Below are positions 6,904 to 15,735 of a stretch of DNA of 39,928 nucleotides, one piece after another. The DNA is taken from NCBI GenBank assembly GCA_018819265.1, contig JAHJQI010000046.1, positions 1-39,928 on the forward strand. Reading direction: 5' to 3'. How positions within the stretch are numbered: position 1 is the stretch's first letter; each line of letters starts with the position of its first letter. The stretch comes from Alphaproteobacteria bacterium (lineage in GTDB: Bacteria; Pseudomonadota; Alphaproteobacteria; Rhizobiales; Hyphomicrobiaceae). The position numbers and the translations under genes were made by a program. The notes under the pieces were generated by a model, which worked only from the letters and a program-made list of their open reading frames with translations, was not told where the DNA came from and searched no databases.

Positions 6904-6992
6904 GGAAGTGTTGGCAGCCGAACCAGCCCAACACGACTTTAGGAAGTGTTGGCAGCAGAACCAGCCCAACACGACTTTAGGAAGTGTTGGCA
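6904..6992. repeat. 38-bp tandem repeat, about 2.3 copies
   Basis: Units start at 6904, 6942 and 6980 (partial) and differ at one or two bases. Each contains CCAACAC and GTGTTGG in inverted orientation around GACTTTAGGAA. A 27-bp stretch of this unit (6926-6952 and 6964-6990) recurs exactly, in inverted orientation, at 15498-15524 just after tadC. Confidence 0.85.
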
Positions 6993-7158
6993 ATTAAAAA
7001 GCCCAACCGGCGTTGCTGAAAAGCCTCGATCCTTTCGAGTTGGTTGACTGCTGTTTCGCTTTCCGACGCCGGTTAACCCCGTATTGACGTTTCTCGCTCA
7101 CAGTGAGCCTCGAAATTGGCAGGGAAGTCCTGCCCAGTCTTGAGGGGCCTTTTGCGCG

Positions 7159-7965
7159 ATGAAACGAGCACAAGTCATCGGAATTCTGATAGCCGGCGTC
7201 GCTGGCGTTGCCGCCTTCGCGATGATGAACGGCATGGTGAATCAGAAAAAGGAAACGATCACCAAGCAAGTCGTCATCAACTCGACGGAAGTGCTGGTCG
7301 CAGCAAAGGACATCGGGCTCGGCGAAGTGGTCGCCGAACATCACTTCACCTGGCAGAAGTGGCCGCTTGACGGCGTCAAGCCGGGCATGATCACCGAATC
7401 GCGCTCTTCCCAGATGCACGAACTTGCAGGCTCGATAGCCCGTTCCCCGATCATCGCCGGCGAACCGATCACGGTGCACAAGCTCATCAAGGCGGGCCAG
7501 GGCGGCGTCGTCGCCGCCATTCTGCCGTCGGGCTTCCGGGCCGTGTCGACCCGCATCGAACCGCGCACCGCCGTCGGCGGCCTGATCCTTCCCAACGACC
7601 ACGTCGACGTGATTCTCATCCGCTCCCTGCGCTCTCGCTCGGGCAAGGAGGATTTCGTCGCCGACACTTTGTTCCGCAACGTCCGCGTTCTCGCGATCGG
7701 TCAGCAGATCGAGGCAGCCACCGGCAAGCGCGCCGCCGACACCAGCGGATCGACGACCACAGCGACCCTCGAGTTGACGCCGCGTCAGGCCGAGCTACTC
7801 GCGCTCGCCAACTCGATGGGCGAAATCACCTTGTCGCTGCGCTCTGTCGCCGACCTTAAAGCTGATGGGCAGAACGAGACCGGTAATGCCCTCAATCGTG
7901 AAGAGACTAACTCCGTCAGTGTTTTGCGTTATGGAGCCAAGTCGCGTGCGTACGGCGTGAATTGA
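7159..7965 (+). CDS. cpaB: Flp pilus assembly protein CpaB (RcpC)
   Basis: A 268-residue periplasmic/inner-membrane protein of the CpaB/RcpC family, needed for Tad secretin function and pilus modification. Residues 7-25 form an N-terminal hydrophobic anchor. A SAF-like domain follows (VLVAAKDIGLGEVVAEHHFTW, around residues 45-65), then the conserved RcpC core: GFRAVSTRIEPRTAVGGLILPNDHVDVIL near residues 118-148. It starts the dense plus-strand run cpaB-cpaC-cpaD-cpaE. ATG 7159 has GAGGGG about 12 bases upstream. Length is normal for the family. Confidence 0.93.
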   Translation: MKRAQVIGILIAGVAGVAAFAMMNGMVNQKKETITKQVVINSTEVLVAAKDIGLGEVVAEHHFTWQKWPLDGVKPGMITESRSSQMHELAGSIARSPIIAGEPITVHKLIKAGQGGVVAAILPSGFRAVSTRIEPRTAVGGLILPNDHVDVILIRSLRSRSGKEDFVADTLFRNVRVLAIGQQIEAATGKRAADTSGSTTTATLELTPRQAELLALANSMGEITLSLRSVADLKADGQNETGNALNREETNSVSVLRYGAKSRAYGVN

Positions 7966-8000
7966 TCGCCCGTCTGTTGCTCGTGAAGAGGCTGAAAACG

Positions 8001-9641
8001 ATGTATGACAGGACTTCCAAGATCTGGGGCGTCGCTCTGGTCGCAATTCTTAACGTCATCCTTGCCGGCTTCGGCATGGGTATGCAGCCTGCAGAGGCCC
8101 AAAGCCTCCGGGGCGGCTATGAAGCAGCCGGCGCGCCGGGGCCGATGAACCACCACTCGCTGATCCGGGTGCCGGACAGTGGCAGCCTGCCCTACAGCAA
8201 GAACATTCGTATCGGTCTCGGCAAGTCGGTGCTGATCGAGTTCCCCCGCGATGTTCGCGACGTCATGGTCTCGAACCCGCAGGCCGTCGATGCAGTCGTC
8301 CTGTCTTCGAACCGGGTGTTCCTCCTGGCCCGCCGCATCGGTGAAGCCAACGCCTTCTTCTTCGACCATAACGGCGAGCAGTTTGCGACGCTTGAGCTCT
8401 TTGTCGAGCGCGAAACGGCCGGCCTCCAGGAAATGCTGAACCGGCTCATTCCGGGCGGCAAGATTGCCGTCGAGATGATCAACCAGACGGTTGTCCTGAC
8501 CGGCCATGTCCGCAACCCGGCCGACGCCGCGCGCGCCGCCAACATCGCCAAGCAGTTCGTCACCGTCGAATTCGAGACCAAGGGCGGCGAGACTGCTGAA
8601 GGTACGGCGGTCAAGAGTTTTGAGAAGACCGACAGCGAAAGCGTCGTCATCAACCTGCTTCAGGTTGAAGGCGAAGAGCAGGTGATGCTCCGCGTCGTCG
8701 TCGCCGAAGTCCAGCGCTCGATGCTCAAGCAGTTCGGCATCAACCTTGGCGCCCAGATCAACTCGGGCAACTTCTCCACGGGCATCCTCACCGAGAACTC
8801 GCTGCCGCTGACGACAGCCGAAGGCCTCGGCAGTTTGGCGGTGCCCGGTGTTGCAACCGCCCTGGCCGGTGCGCCGCTGAGATTGTTCAACGGCTTCGGA
8901 GGCAGCGGCGGCTCTGACGACACACTGCCTTTCGGCAACTCCGGCATAGCCGGTGGCTGGGGCACGGGGAACCAGTCGGCAGCCTACACGATGCGTGCTC
9001 TTGAACGTAACGGTCTCATCAAGACGCTGGCCGAGCCCAACCTGACGGCGGTCTCCGGCGAAACGGCGAAGTTCCTGGCGGGTGGCGAATTCCCGATTCC
9101 GGTCGTCGACGCCCAGGGCCAGACCAGCGTCATCTTCAAGGAATTCGGTGTCGGCGTGGCCTTCACTCCGAACGTCATGTCGGAAGGCCGCATCTCGCTG
9201 AAGATCGAGACCGAAGTCTCCGAACTGTCCAACCAGGGCGCTGTGCAGATCGGCACGCTGCAGATCCCTGCCATCAAGACACGCCGTGCAAACTCGACTG
9301 TGGAACTGCCCTCCGGAGGCTCGCTCGCGATTGCCGGCCTGCTCTCCGAAGACACCCGTCAGAACATCGACGGTCTGCCTGGCTTGAAGGATGTCCCGAT
9401 CATCGGAACGCTGTTCCGCTCACGCGACTTCATCAAGCGGGAAACCGAACTCGTGGTCATCGTGACGCCTTACGTCGTCCGGCCCACCGCCCGCAAGGAT
9501 CTGGCCCGTCCAGGCGACGGACTGGGCGACGCCACCGACATGAAGGCGAACTTCCTTGGCCACATGAACCGCATCTACGGCCGCGGCACCGCCATCCCCG
9601 ATGGGGGACTGAAGGGTGACTACGGTTTCATCGTTGAATGA
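8001..9641 (+). CDS. cpaC: Tad pilus outer-membrane secretin CpaC (RcpA)
   Basis: The outer-membrane channel through which the Flp pilus passes; 546 residues. A signal peptide (residues about 8-33, ending near PAEAQ) is followed by the pilus N-terminal domain (residues 55-130, IEFPRDVRDVMVSNPQAVDA), a BON-like segment (IAVEMINQTVVLTGHVRNPADAARA) and the C-terminal secretin domain (about 230-500) with VPIIGTLFRSRDFIKRETELVVIVTPYVV near its end. A Gly/Ser/Asn-rich insertion lies around 290-330. The domain order and length are standard. I chose ATG 8001, with GAAGAGG upstream; a TTG at 7962 and a GTG at 7983 are also in frame. A shortened paralogue of its N-domain is encoded at 3703-4194. Confidence 0.95.
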   Translation: MYDRTSKIWGVALVAILNVILAGFGMGMQPAEAQSLRGGYEAAGAPGPMNHHSLIRVPDSGSLPYSKNIRIGLGKSVLIEFPRDVRDVMVSNPQAVDAVVLSSNRVFLLARRIGEANAFFFDHNGEQFATLELFVERETAGLQEMLNRLIPGGKIAVEMINQTVVLTGHVRNPADAARAANIAKQFVTVEFETKGGETAEGTAVKSFEKTDSESVVINLLQVEGEEQVMLRVVVAEVQRSMLKQFGINLGAQINSGNFSTGILTENSLPLTTAEGLGSLAVPGVATALAGAPLRLFNGFGGSGGSDDTLPFGNSGIAGGWGTGNQSAAYTMRALERNGLIKTLAEPNLTAVSGETAKFLAGGEFPIPVVDAQGQTSVIFKEFGVGVAFTPNVMSEGRISLKIETEVSELSNQGAVQIGTLQIPAIKTRRANSTVELPSGGSLAIAGLLSEDTRQNIDGLPGLKDVPIIGTLFRSRDFIKRETELVVIVTPYVVRPTARKDLARPGDGLGDATDMKANFLGHMNRIYGRGTAIPDGGLKGDYGFIVE

Positions 9642-9667
9642 ACCGCCAGCGGACGAGGAGAGAGAAC

Positions 9668-10393
9668 ATGAAGAACTTCAAGACGAGAGACCTCCGCAGC
9701 GGCTGCTTCATTCTTGCCGCAACGGTTTCGGCATTTGCCCTCGGTGGCTGCATGCACGCTTCCGAACCCGGCACCCGGGTCGCCGGCTGGACCCTGATCG
9801 ATGCGTCCCAGCGCCATCCGATTCTGGTGTCGCAGGAGCCGACGGTTCTGCCGCTGCGCGTCGCCCGCGGTTCCTCGGGTCTGTCGCCGCGTCAGCGGGC
9901 CCAGATCCTGGACTTCTACGCTCACTTCCGGGCGCAGGACTCCGGCGGCAGCCGCATCGTCATCAACGCCCCGAGCGGGTCGTCCAACGAGTTGGCGGCG
10001 ATGCATGCCGTGCATGAGGTGCGCGCCCTGCTCCAGAGCGAAGGTGCCGCGGAGTCCGATATCCACGTCGAGGCCTACCACACCGAAGGCGAGCCGCAGC
10101 CGCCGATCCGCCTCTCCTACATGAGCTACGTCGCCGAGGCTCCTGATTGCGGTGTGTGGCCGACGAATCTCGCCAGCGAGCCGGCCAATCTGCCCTATCC
10201 CAACCTTGGTTGCGCGACGCAGCGCAACTTTGCAGCCCAGATCGCCAATGCATCTGACCTGCTCGAGCCGCGCGGCATGACTTCGCGAGCCTCCGAGCGC
10301 CGCGACGTCACCTGGAACAAGTACATCAAGGGCGAGCCGACGGGTTCGAAGAAGACCGACGAAGAAAAAGTCAAGGTCAAGGGCAACAACTAA
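9668..10393 (+). CDS. cpaD: Tad pilus assembly lipoprotein CpaD
   Basis: A 241-residue lipoprotein that helps the CpaC secretin reach or assemble in the outer membrane. The lipobox LGGC puts the lipidated cysteine at residue 28 after a hydrophobic signal. The conserved CpaD block is clear: DCGVWPTNLASEPANLPYPN, then LGCATQRNFAAQIANASDLLEPR (about residues 158-205), with two cysteines. The C-terminus is Lys/Glu-rich. ATG 9668 follows GAGGAGAG, which rules out the in-frame ATG at 9638 inside the end of cpaC. It is 26 bases after cpaC and 17 bases before cpaE. Confidence 0.93.
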   Translation: MKNFKTRDLRSGCFILAATVSAFALGGCMHASEPGTRVAGWTLIDASQRHPILVSQEPTVLPLRVARGSSGLSPRQRAQILDFYAHFRAQDSGGSRIVINAPSGSSNELAAMHAVHEVRALLQSEGAAESDIHVEAYHTEGEPQPPIRLSYMSYVAEAPDCGVWPTNLASEPANLPYPNLGCATQRNFAAQIANASDLLEPRGMTSRASERRDVTWNKYIKGEPTGSKKTDEEKVKVKGNN

Positions 10394-10410
10394 GCGAAGC
10401 AGGAAGTATC

Positions 10411-11727
10411 ATGTCCAACGAAGCCGAACACTATCACGACGACGAACTCGCCCAGGCGAGCCGGCAGCTGGCCACGATCCCCGCTGCAGGAGCGCATGCG
10501 AACGAGGGCAGCGCCGAACGCGCCAGGCCCATTCCCCGGATCTCGATCCAGGTCTTCTGCGAAATGGCCAAGACCGCCGAAGCGGTGCAGGTGGCCGCCG
10601 AGGACCGCCGCCTCGCGAAGACGCATGTCTCTGTCCACATGGGCGGCGCGCCTGCCGCTGTCGCCCATTATCAGGAAAGCCCGACGCCGAACCTGATCGT
10701 GATTGAGTGTTCTGCCGGCCGCGATCAGCTGCTCGCCGAACTCGACGCACTCGCCGAGTCCTGCGACTCCGGCACCAAGGTGATCGTCATCGGTCACGTC
10801 AACGAGGTGATTCTGTATCGCGAGCTGTTGAAGCGCGGCGTCAGCGAATATCTCATCGCGCCGATCGCCCCGCTCGATCTGATGGAGAGCATTTCGAACC
10901 TCTACAACGATCCGACCGCCGATCCCGTCGGCAACGTCTATGCCTTCATCGGCGCCAAGGGCGGCGTCGGTTCGTCGACGATCTGCCACAATGCCTCCTG
11001 GGTTCTGACCGAAGCACTGTCGTCGGATCTCGTCATCGCCGACCTCGATCTGGCATTCGGCACCACCGGTCTCGACTTCAACCAGGACCCCGTGCAGGGC
11101 ATCGCCGAAGCGCTCTCCAGCCCCGAGCGCCTGGATGAGGTTCTGCTCGACCGCCTGCTGACCAAGTGCTCCGAGCATCTGTCGATCTTTGCCGCTCCCG
11201 TACTACTGGAGCGCGACTACGATCTTCAGGTCGATGCCTGCGAAACGGTTATCGACGTCGTCCGCCAGAACGTCCCCTACGTGGCGCTCGATCTGCCGCA
11301 CTTGTGGACGGCCTGGTCGAAGCGGCTTCTGCTGCAGGCCGACGAAGTGATCATCACCGCCGTGCCCGATCTCGCCAATCTCAGGAACGCCAAGAACATT
11401 ATCGATCTCCTGAAGCAGTCGCGCAAAAACGACAGGCTGCCTCATCTCGTTCTCAACATGACCAAGATGCCCAAGCGGCCCGAGATCACGGCTAAGGATT
11501 TCGAGCAGGCGCTCGACATCAAGGTCCTGGCCGAGATCGAATTCGATGCAGAGACGTTCGGCCAAGCTTCCAACAACGGCCAGATGATCGAAGAGCTCAA
11601 TCCGAAGGCCAAGGCCGCCCCCATCCTGCGCGACATAGCGATGACCATCGCGCACCGCCAGGAAGTCCGTCCGGAGAAGAAGTCGGCACTCGGATTCCTT
11701 GAGAAACTGAAACTCAAGCGTGCATGA
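10411..11727 (+). CDS. cpaE: CpaE/TadZ pilus-localising ParA-like ATPase
   Basis: A 438-residue protein of the CpaE/TadZ family, which marks the cell pole where the Tad pilus is built. The first 160 residues form an atypical receiver-like domain without a clear phospho-acceptor set. The second part is a MinD/ParA-type ATPase: the deviant Walker A motif GAKGGVGSSTICHN is at about residue 180, and VIADLDLAFGTTGLDF follows as the switch region. AGGAAG lies 9 bases upstream of ATG 10411. It closes the cpaBCDE run; a terminator-like hairpin lies between it and cpaF. Confidence 0.93.
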   Translation: MSNEAEHYHDDELAQASRQLATIPAAGAHANEGSAERARPIPRISIQVFCEMAKTAEAVQVAAEDRRLAKTHVSVHMGGAPAAVAHYQESPTPNLIVIECSAGRDQLLAELDALAESCDSGTKVIVIGHVNEVILYRELLKRGVSEYLIAPIAPLDLMESISNLYNDPTADPVGNVYAFIGAKGGVGSSTICHNASWVLTEALSSDLVIADLDLAFGTTGLDFNQDPVQGIAEALSSPERLDEVLLDRLLTKCSEHLSIFAAPVLLERDYDLQVDACETVIDVVRQNVPYVALDLPHLWTAWSKRLLLQADEVIITAVPDLANLRNAKNIIDLLKQSRKNDRLPHLVLNMTKMPKRPEITAKDFEQALDIKVLAEIEFDAETFGQASNNGQMIEELNPKAKAAPILRDIAMTIAHRQEVRPEKKSALGFLEKLKLKRA

Positions 11728-11783
11728 TGCTGACGTCGCGCCCGGCAACGGTCGCGAACCCCGCGCTATGCGCCAGCATCGGG

Positions 11784-11829
11784 GCCCGCCTGCGGTCGCT
11801 TTAACTGACAAGCGAACGGGCGGGCTTTC
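11784..11829 (+). terminator. Terminator-like hairpin between cpaE and cpaF
   Basis: GCCCGCC (11784-11790) pairs with GGCGGGC (11819-11825), with a second inner stem CGCTT/AAGCG; the stem ends in TTTCG. The short T run suggests a weak or leaky terminator or a processing site, so cpaF may have its own promoter in the 197-base gap. Confidence 0.5.
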
Positions 11830-11925
11830 GAGTCTCGATAAGAAGCGTATGGAAACAAAGCTTTAGGGACTTGGTCTCATAATAGAGACGATCCGTTTGG
11901 AAAGACTTCTAGGAGTGAGAAAGCA

Positions 11926-13431
11926 ATGTTCGGCAAACGCACGAACGATCCTTCGAGCGTAGCGAGCCCGGCGCCGAAGCCGGTCACCGCCCCGAAAGCC
12001 GGCGCCGGGAGTTCATCTCCGGCGGCGAAGCAGAGCGCAGCCAAGCCCACTACCACTGCAAAAACACCGTCGGCACCGCCCAAACCGGCACCCGAGCCCG
12101 AAAAGCAGCGCTCGCATTCCGAAGAGTATTACGACGTCAAGACGACGGTCTTCAACGCTCTGATCGACACCATCGACCTGACGCAGCTCTCCAAGCCCGA
12201 CTCCGTTGCGGCGCGTGAAGAGATCCGCGACATCGTCAGCGAGATCATCCAGCTCAAGAACGTCGTCATGTCGATCGCCGAGCAGGCAGAACTGCTTGAG
12301 GACATCTGCAACGACGTCCTCGGCTATGGCCCGCTCGAACCGCTGTTGGCCCGCGACGACATCGCCGACATCATGGTCAACGGTGCCGCGACGACCTTCA
12401 TCGAAGTCAACGGCAAGGTGCAGAAGACCGGCGTCCGTTTCGCCGACAACACGCAGCTGATGAACATCTGCCAGCGCATCGTCAGCCAGGTCGGCCGCCG
12501 CGTCGACGAATCGAGCCCGATATGCGACGCCCGTCTCCCCGACGGTTCCCGCGTCAACGTCATCGCCCCGCCGCTCGCCATCGACGGCCCGGCCCTCACC
12601 ATTCGTAAGTTCAAGAAGGACAAGCTGAAACTCGAGCAGCTCGTCAAGTTCGGGTCGATCACGCCCGAAGCCAAGACGATCCTTGAGATCATCGGCCGGG
12701 TACGTTGCAACATTCTGATCTCGGGGGGTACGGGTTCGGGCAAGACGACCCTTCTCAACTGCCTCACCGGCTCGATCGACCTCGACGAACGCATCATCAC
12801 CTGCGAAGACTCCGCCGAGCTTCAGCTTCAGCAGCCCCACGTCGTCCGTCTCGAAACGCGCCCGCCCAACCTCGAAGGCGAGGGCGAGATCACCATGCGC
12901 GCGCTCGTCAAGAACTGCCTGCGTATGCGGCCGGAACGCATCATCGTCGGCGAAGTCCGCGGCCCCGAGGCCTTTGACCTTCTGCAGGCGATGAACACGG
13001 GCCACGACGGTTCGATGGGCACGCTCCACTCCAACTCGCCGCGTGAAGCCATCTCGCGTCTTGAGTCGATGATCATGATGGGCGGCTTCGCTCTTCCCGT
13101 GACGACGATCCGCGAAATGATCGTCGGATCGGTTGACATCATCGTGCAGGCATCGCGTCTGCGCGACGGCACTCGTAAGATCACGCACATCACCGAGGTG
13201 ATGGGCATGGAAGGCGAGGTCGTGACGCTGCAGAACCTCATCGTCTACGAAATCACCGGCGAGGACGCCAACGGCAAGCTGATCGGCCGTCACCGCTCCA
13301 CGGGTATTTCGCGCCCGGCCTTCTGGGAGCGGGCCTCCTACTACGGTGAGACTGACCGCCTCGCGGAGGCGCTTGCGGCTTCCGAAGTCTATGACGAGCA
13401 TGGCAACCCGGTAGGTGACTCCAATGGTTGA
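11926..13431 (+). CDS. cpaF: Tad pilus secretion ATPase CpaF (TadA)
   Basis: The cytoplasmic motor ATPase that powers Flp pilus assembly; 501 residues. The first 65 residues are Pro/Ala/Ser/Lys-rich and probably disordered. The PulE/VirB11-type core shows Walker A GGTGSGKTTLLN (about 267-278), the Asp box ITCEDSAELQL, Walker B MRPERIIVGEVRG, and the His box GHDGSMGTLHSNSP. AGGAG lies about 11 bases before ATG 11926. Its stop codon overlaps the start of tadB (ATGGTTGA), indicating translational coupling. Confidence 0.95.
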   Translation: MFGKRTNDPSSVASPAPKPVTAPKAGAGSSSPAAKQSAAKPTTTAKTPSAPPKPAPEPEKQRSHSEEYYDVKTTVFNALIDTIDLTQLSKPDSVAAREEIRDIVSEIIQLKNVVMSIAEQAELLEDICNDVLGYGPLEPLLARDDIADIMVNGAATTFIEVNGKVQKTGVRFADNTQLMNICQRIVSQVGRRVDESSPICDARLPDGSRVNVIAPPLAIDGPALTIRKFKKDKLKLEQLVKFGSITPEAKTILEIIGRVRCNILISGGTGSGKTTLLNCLTGSIDLDERIITCEDSAELQLQQPHVVRLETRPPNLEGEGEITMRALVKNCLRMRPERIIVGEVRGPEAFDLLQAMNTGHDGSMGTLHSNSPREAISRLESMIMMGGFALPVTTIREMIVGSVDIIVQASRLRDGTRKITHITEVMGMEGEVVTLQNLIVYEITGEDANGKLIGRHRSTGISRPAFWERASYYGETDRLAEALAASEVYDEHGNPVGDSNG

Positions 13432-14419
13432 CGCAGATCTCCTGTTCCCGGTCTTCGGCGGCGTTGCCGTCGCGGCATTGATCTTCGCACTTATCTATCC
13501 GATGTTCGGCGCCGACAAGTCGGCTGAAAAGCGCATGGCCAGCGTCACCGAAACCCGCCAGGTCAAGGTTGCCTCACGCTCCGCGGCCGATGCCGCAGCG
13601 AACCGTCGTAAGCAGGTTTCCGACAAACTCAAGGATTTGGAAGACCGCCAGAAGCAGAAGGAGAAGATCACCCTTCGTCTCCGCCTGCAACGCGCCGGCC
13701 TCCAGATGACACCGCAGGCCTTCTGGATTTCGAGCGCGATCAGCGGAGTGATTTGCGCGGTTGCCGTCGTCATGTCGTTTGAAAGTTCGCTGCTCATTCA
13801 GGTCGCTGCGATGGTTGCCGGATTCGTAGGCATGTTCGGCCTGCCGCGCTGGATCCTCGGCAAGATGACCAAGTGGCGCCAACAGAAATTCCTGGCTGAG
13901 ATGGCAAACTCTCTCGACGTCGTCGTGCGTGGCGTCAAGTCTGGTCTGCCGCTCAACGAGTGTCTGCAGATCGTCGCCCGCGAAAGTCCCGAGCCGATCT
14001 GCTCGGAGTTCCGCGAGGTTGTCGATCAGCAGCGCATTGGCATCCCGCTCGGCGAGGCGCTGGAACGCCTCGCCCAGCGCATGCCGCTGCCTGAAGTCCG
14101 CTTCCTGACCATCGTCATCGGCATCCAGGCCCAGGCCGGCGGCAACCTGTCCGAAGCCCTCGGCAACCTCTCCGAAGTTCTCCGCTCGCGCATTCGCATG
14201 GCCATGAAGGTGAAGGCGCTGTCGGCGGAAGCGACCGCCTCGGCGGCCGTTCTTGCCTCGCTGCCACCGGGCGTCATGGGCATGGTCTACCTGTCCTCGC
14301 CTGACTACATCATGCCGCTGCTGACCACCAAGATGGGCCACTTCATGATCGCCCTCGGCCTCTTCTGGATGGGTTGCGGCGTGCTCGTGATGCAGAAGAT
14401 GATCAACTTCAAGTACTGA
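13424..14419 (+). CDS. tadB: Tad pilus inner-membrane platform protein TadB (CpaG)
   Basis: A 331-residue polytopic membrane protein of the T2SS GspF/TadB family that anchors the CpaF motor. It has an N-terminal hydrophobic segment, a basic cytoplasmic stretch, a central helix pair, and the T2SSF domain with NSLDVVVRGVKSGLPLNECLQI and EALERLAQRMPLPEVRFLTIVIGIQAQAGGNLSEAL, followed by two C-terminal transmembrane segments. ATG 13424 overlaps the cpaF stop by 8 bases, and TAGGTG at 13412 supports it; an in-frame GTG at 13415 is possible. It pairs with tadC downstream. Confidence 0.93.
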   Translation: MVDADLLFPVFGGVAVAALIFALIYPMFGADKSAEKRMASVTETRQVKVASRSAADAAANRRKQVSDKLKDLEDRQKQKEKITLRLRLQRAGLQMTPQAFWISSAISGVICAVAVVMSFESSLLIQVAAMVAGFVGMFGLPRWILGKMTKWRQQKFLAEMANSLDVVVRGVKSGLPLNECLQIVARESPEPICSEFREVVDQQRIGIPLGEALERLAQRMPLPEVRFLTIVIGIQAQAGGNLSEALGNLSEVLRSRIRMAMKVKALSAEATASAAVLASLPPGVMGMVYLSSPDYIMPLLTTKMGHFMIALGLFWMGCGVLVMQKMINFKY

Positions 14420-14512
14420 CCTGAACTGCGCAGGTGGCGCGTTGCCGCCGGCACCCGATACGAAGAAGCCAGAGGCGACCAAGCCAGACACGACCAAGGA
14501 CTCGAAAACGCC

Positions 14513-15484
14513 ATGATGGAATTCATCGACACGATCATGCGGCCGCAGTTCATCATCACGCTGCTGGCGGCCGTCTCGGCCTTCGCGACGGTGCTGACGA
14601 TCGCGATTCCGATCATGTCCACCGACCGCATGAGTCAGCGCATGAAGGTCATGGCGACCGAGCGCGACAAGATGCGTGCGCAGCGCATGGCCGAACTTGC
14701 CACCGAGCGTCCCGGCGCCAGTCTGCGGCAGGCTCCCAAGGGCTACATGCAGCAGATCGTCGATCAGCTGAACCTGCGCAAGCACTTCGATTCCGAAGAG
14801 GTGCGAACGAAACTGAAGATGGCCGGCCTGCGCGGCCAGGCGCCGCTCGTCACCTACATGTTCTTCCGCATCGCCATGCCGATCATCGTCTTCCTCGGCG
14901 CGCTGTTCTACATGTTCGTGATGGCCAAGCTCGCCTATCCGCCGATCGTGAAGGTATTCTTCGCGCTGATCGCCGGCTTCATCGGTTACTACCTGCCCAA
15001 CGTCTTCATCCACAACATGGTGCAGAAACGCCAGCAGGCGATCAAGCAGGCGTTCCCCGATTCCCTCGACATGCTGCTGATCTGCGTGCAGTCCGGCATG
15101 TCGGTCGAAGCCGCCTTCGGCAAGGTGTCCAAGGAAGTCATGGCGACCTCGCTGGAACTGGCCGAAGAGCTGTCGCTGACGACCGCCGAACTGTCCTACC
15201 TGCAGGAACGCCGGCTCGCCTTCGAAAACCTCGGCAAGCGCACCGGCATCCCCGGCGTCAAGGCGGTGGCGACCGCCCTGATTCAGGCCGAACGCTACGG
15301 TACGCCGGTCTCGCAGGCCCTGCGTGTCATGGCCAAGGAGAACCGCGACATCCGCATGTCGGAAGCCGAAAAGAAGGCCGCCGCCCTGCCGCCGAAACTG
15401 ACCGTCCCGATGATCCTGTTCTTCCTGCCGGTCCTCTTCGTCGTCATCCTCGGCCCCGCCGCCATCACGCTCTGGGGAAGTTAG
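14513..15484 (+). CDS. tadC: Tad pilus inner-membrane platform protein TadC (CpaH)
   Basis: The second GspF-like platform protein, 323 residues. N-terminal transmembrane segment (residues 10-35), a basic cytoplasmic region, a hydrophobic pair at about 112-175, then the T2SSF domain with DSLDMLLICVQSGMSVEAAFGKVS and LGKRTGIPGVKAVATALIQAERYGTPVSQALRVMA, and a last membrane helix ending LGPAAITLWGS. AAGGA lies upstream of ATG 14513; ATG 14516 is equally possible. In most alphaproteobacterial loci tadD (a TPR lipoprotein) follows, but here the locus ends in a repeat and an insertion sequence. Confidence 0.93.
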   Translation: MMEFIDTIMRPQFIITLLAAVSAFATVLTIAIPIMSTDRMSQRMKVMATERDKMRAQRMAELATERPGASLRQAPKGYMQQIVDQLNLRKHFDSEEVRTKLKMAGLRGQAPLVTYMFFRIAMPIIVFLGALFYMFVMAKLAYPPIVKVFFALIAGFIGYYLPNVFIHNMVQKRQQAIKQAFPDSLDMLLICVQSGMSVEAAFGKVSKEVMATSLELAEELSLTTAELSYLQERRLAFENLGKRTGIPGVKAVATALIQAERYGTPVSQALRVMAKENRDIRMSEAEKKAAALPPKLTVPMILFFLPVLFVVILGPAAITLWGS

Positions 15485-15497
15485 GAGCTTTGCTGGG

Positions 15498-15524
15498 CCA
15501 ACACTTCCTAAAGTCGTGTTGGGC
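15498..15524. repeat. Inverted copy of the 38-bp-repeat core, downstream of tadC
   Basis: These 27 bases are the exact reverse complement of 6926-6952 and 6964-6990. The copy begins 13 bases after the tadC stop and can fold on itself (CCAACAC with GTGTTGG). The cpaB-tadC block is therefore bracketed by inverted copies of the same short sequence. Confidence 0.85.
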
Positions 15525-15623
15525 CGGCTACCTACGATCCGCATGATGGGCGCGGCGTCCGCCCCCCAGCCAAAAAGCCCCAGTCCGGGCGATGAGATCC
15601 CTGATGGCGCTAACTCATCGTTC

Positions 15624-15735
15624 GTCATTCCCGCGCAGGCGGGAACCTAAGCGACCAGATATTTACGAGCGCTTTGCTCGTATCGTGACGCCCGGACACC
15701 GCAGTTTGCTTGGGTCCCCCGGGCGCGTCCCGGGA
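15624..15735. repeat. Palindromic intergenic repeat, right end apparently cut by the IS
   Basis: It begins GTCATTCCCGC-GCAG-GCGGGA and ends with a TGGGTCCC...CCCGGGA arm. This is the plan of GTCAT(T/C)C...GATGAC palindromic repeats found between genes in many Hyphomicrobiales, and of the copy at 39577-39713. The expected final GATGAC is missing: the sequence passes into the left end of the insertion sequence. Confidence 0.45.

Larger units (their letters stand above)
6748..7158. other. Repeat-containing gap between cpaA and cpaB
   Basis: A 411-base region without a convincing gene. Its centre holds two kinds of short tandem repeat (6824-6903 and 6904-6992). The last 150 bases before cpaB must carry its ribosome-binding site (GAGGGG at about 7142) and possibly the promoter of the main cpa operon, but I see no clear -35/-10 pair. 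Confidence 0.6.

Noticed and set aside
6824..6992. Possible CRISPR array
   Set aside because: The repeats are directly contiguous without unique spacers and consist of two different unit lengths; no cas genes are present.
13574..15628. A 684-codon minus-strand open frame opposite tadB and tadC
   Set aside because: A shadow of the tad genes; His/Asp/Arg-rich sequence without a domain and no ribosome-binding site.
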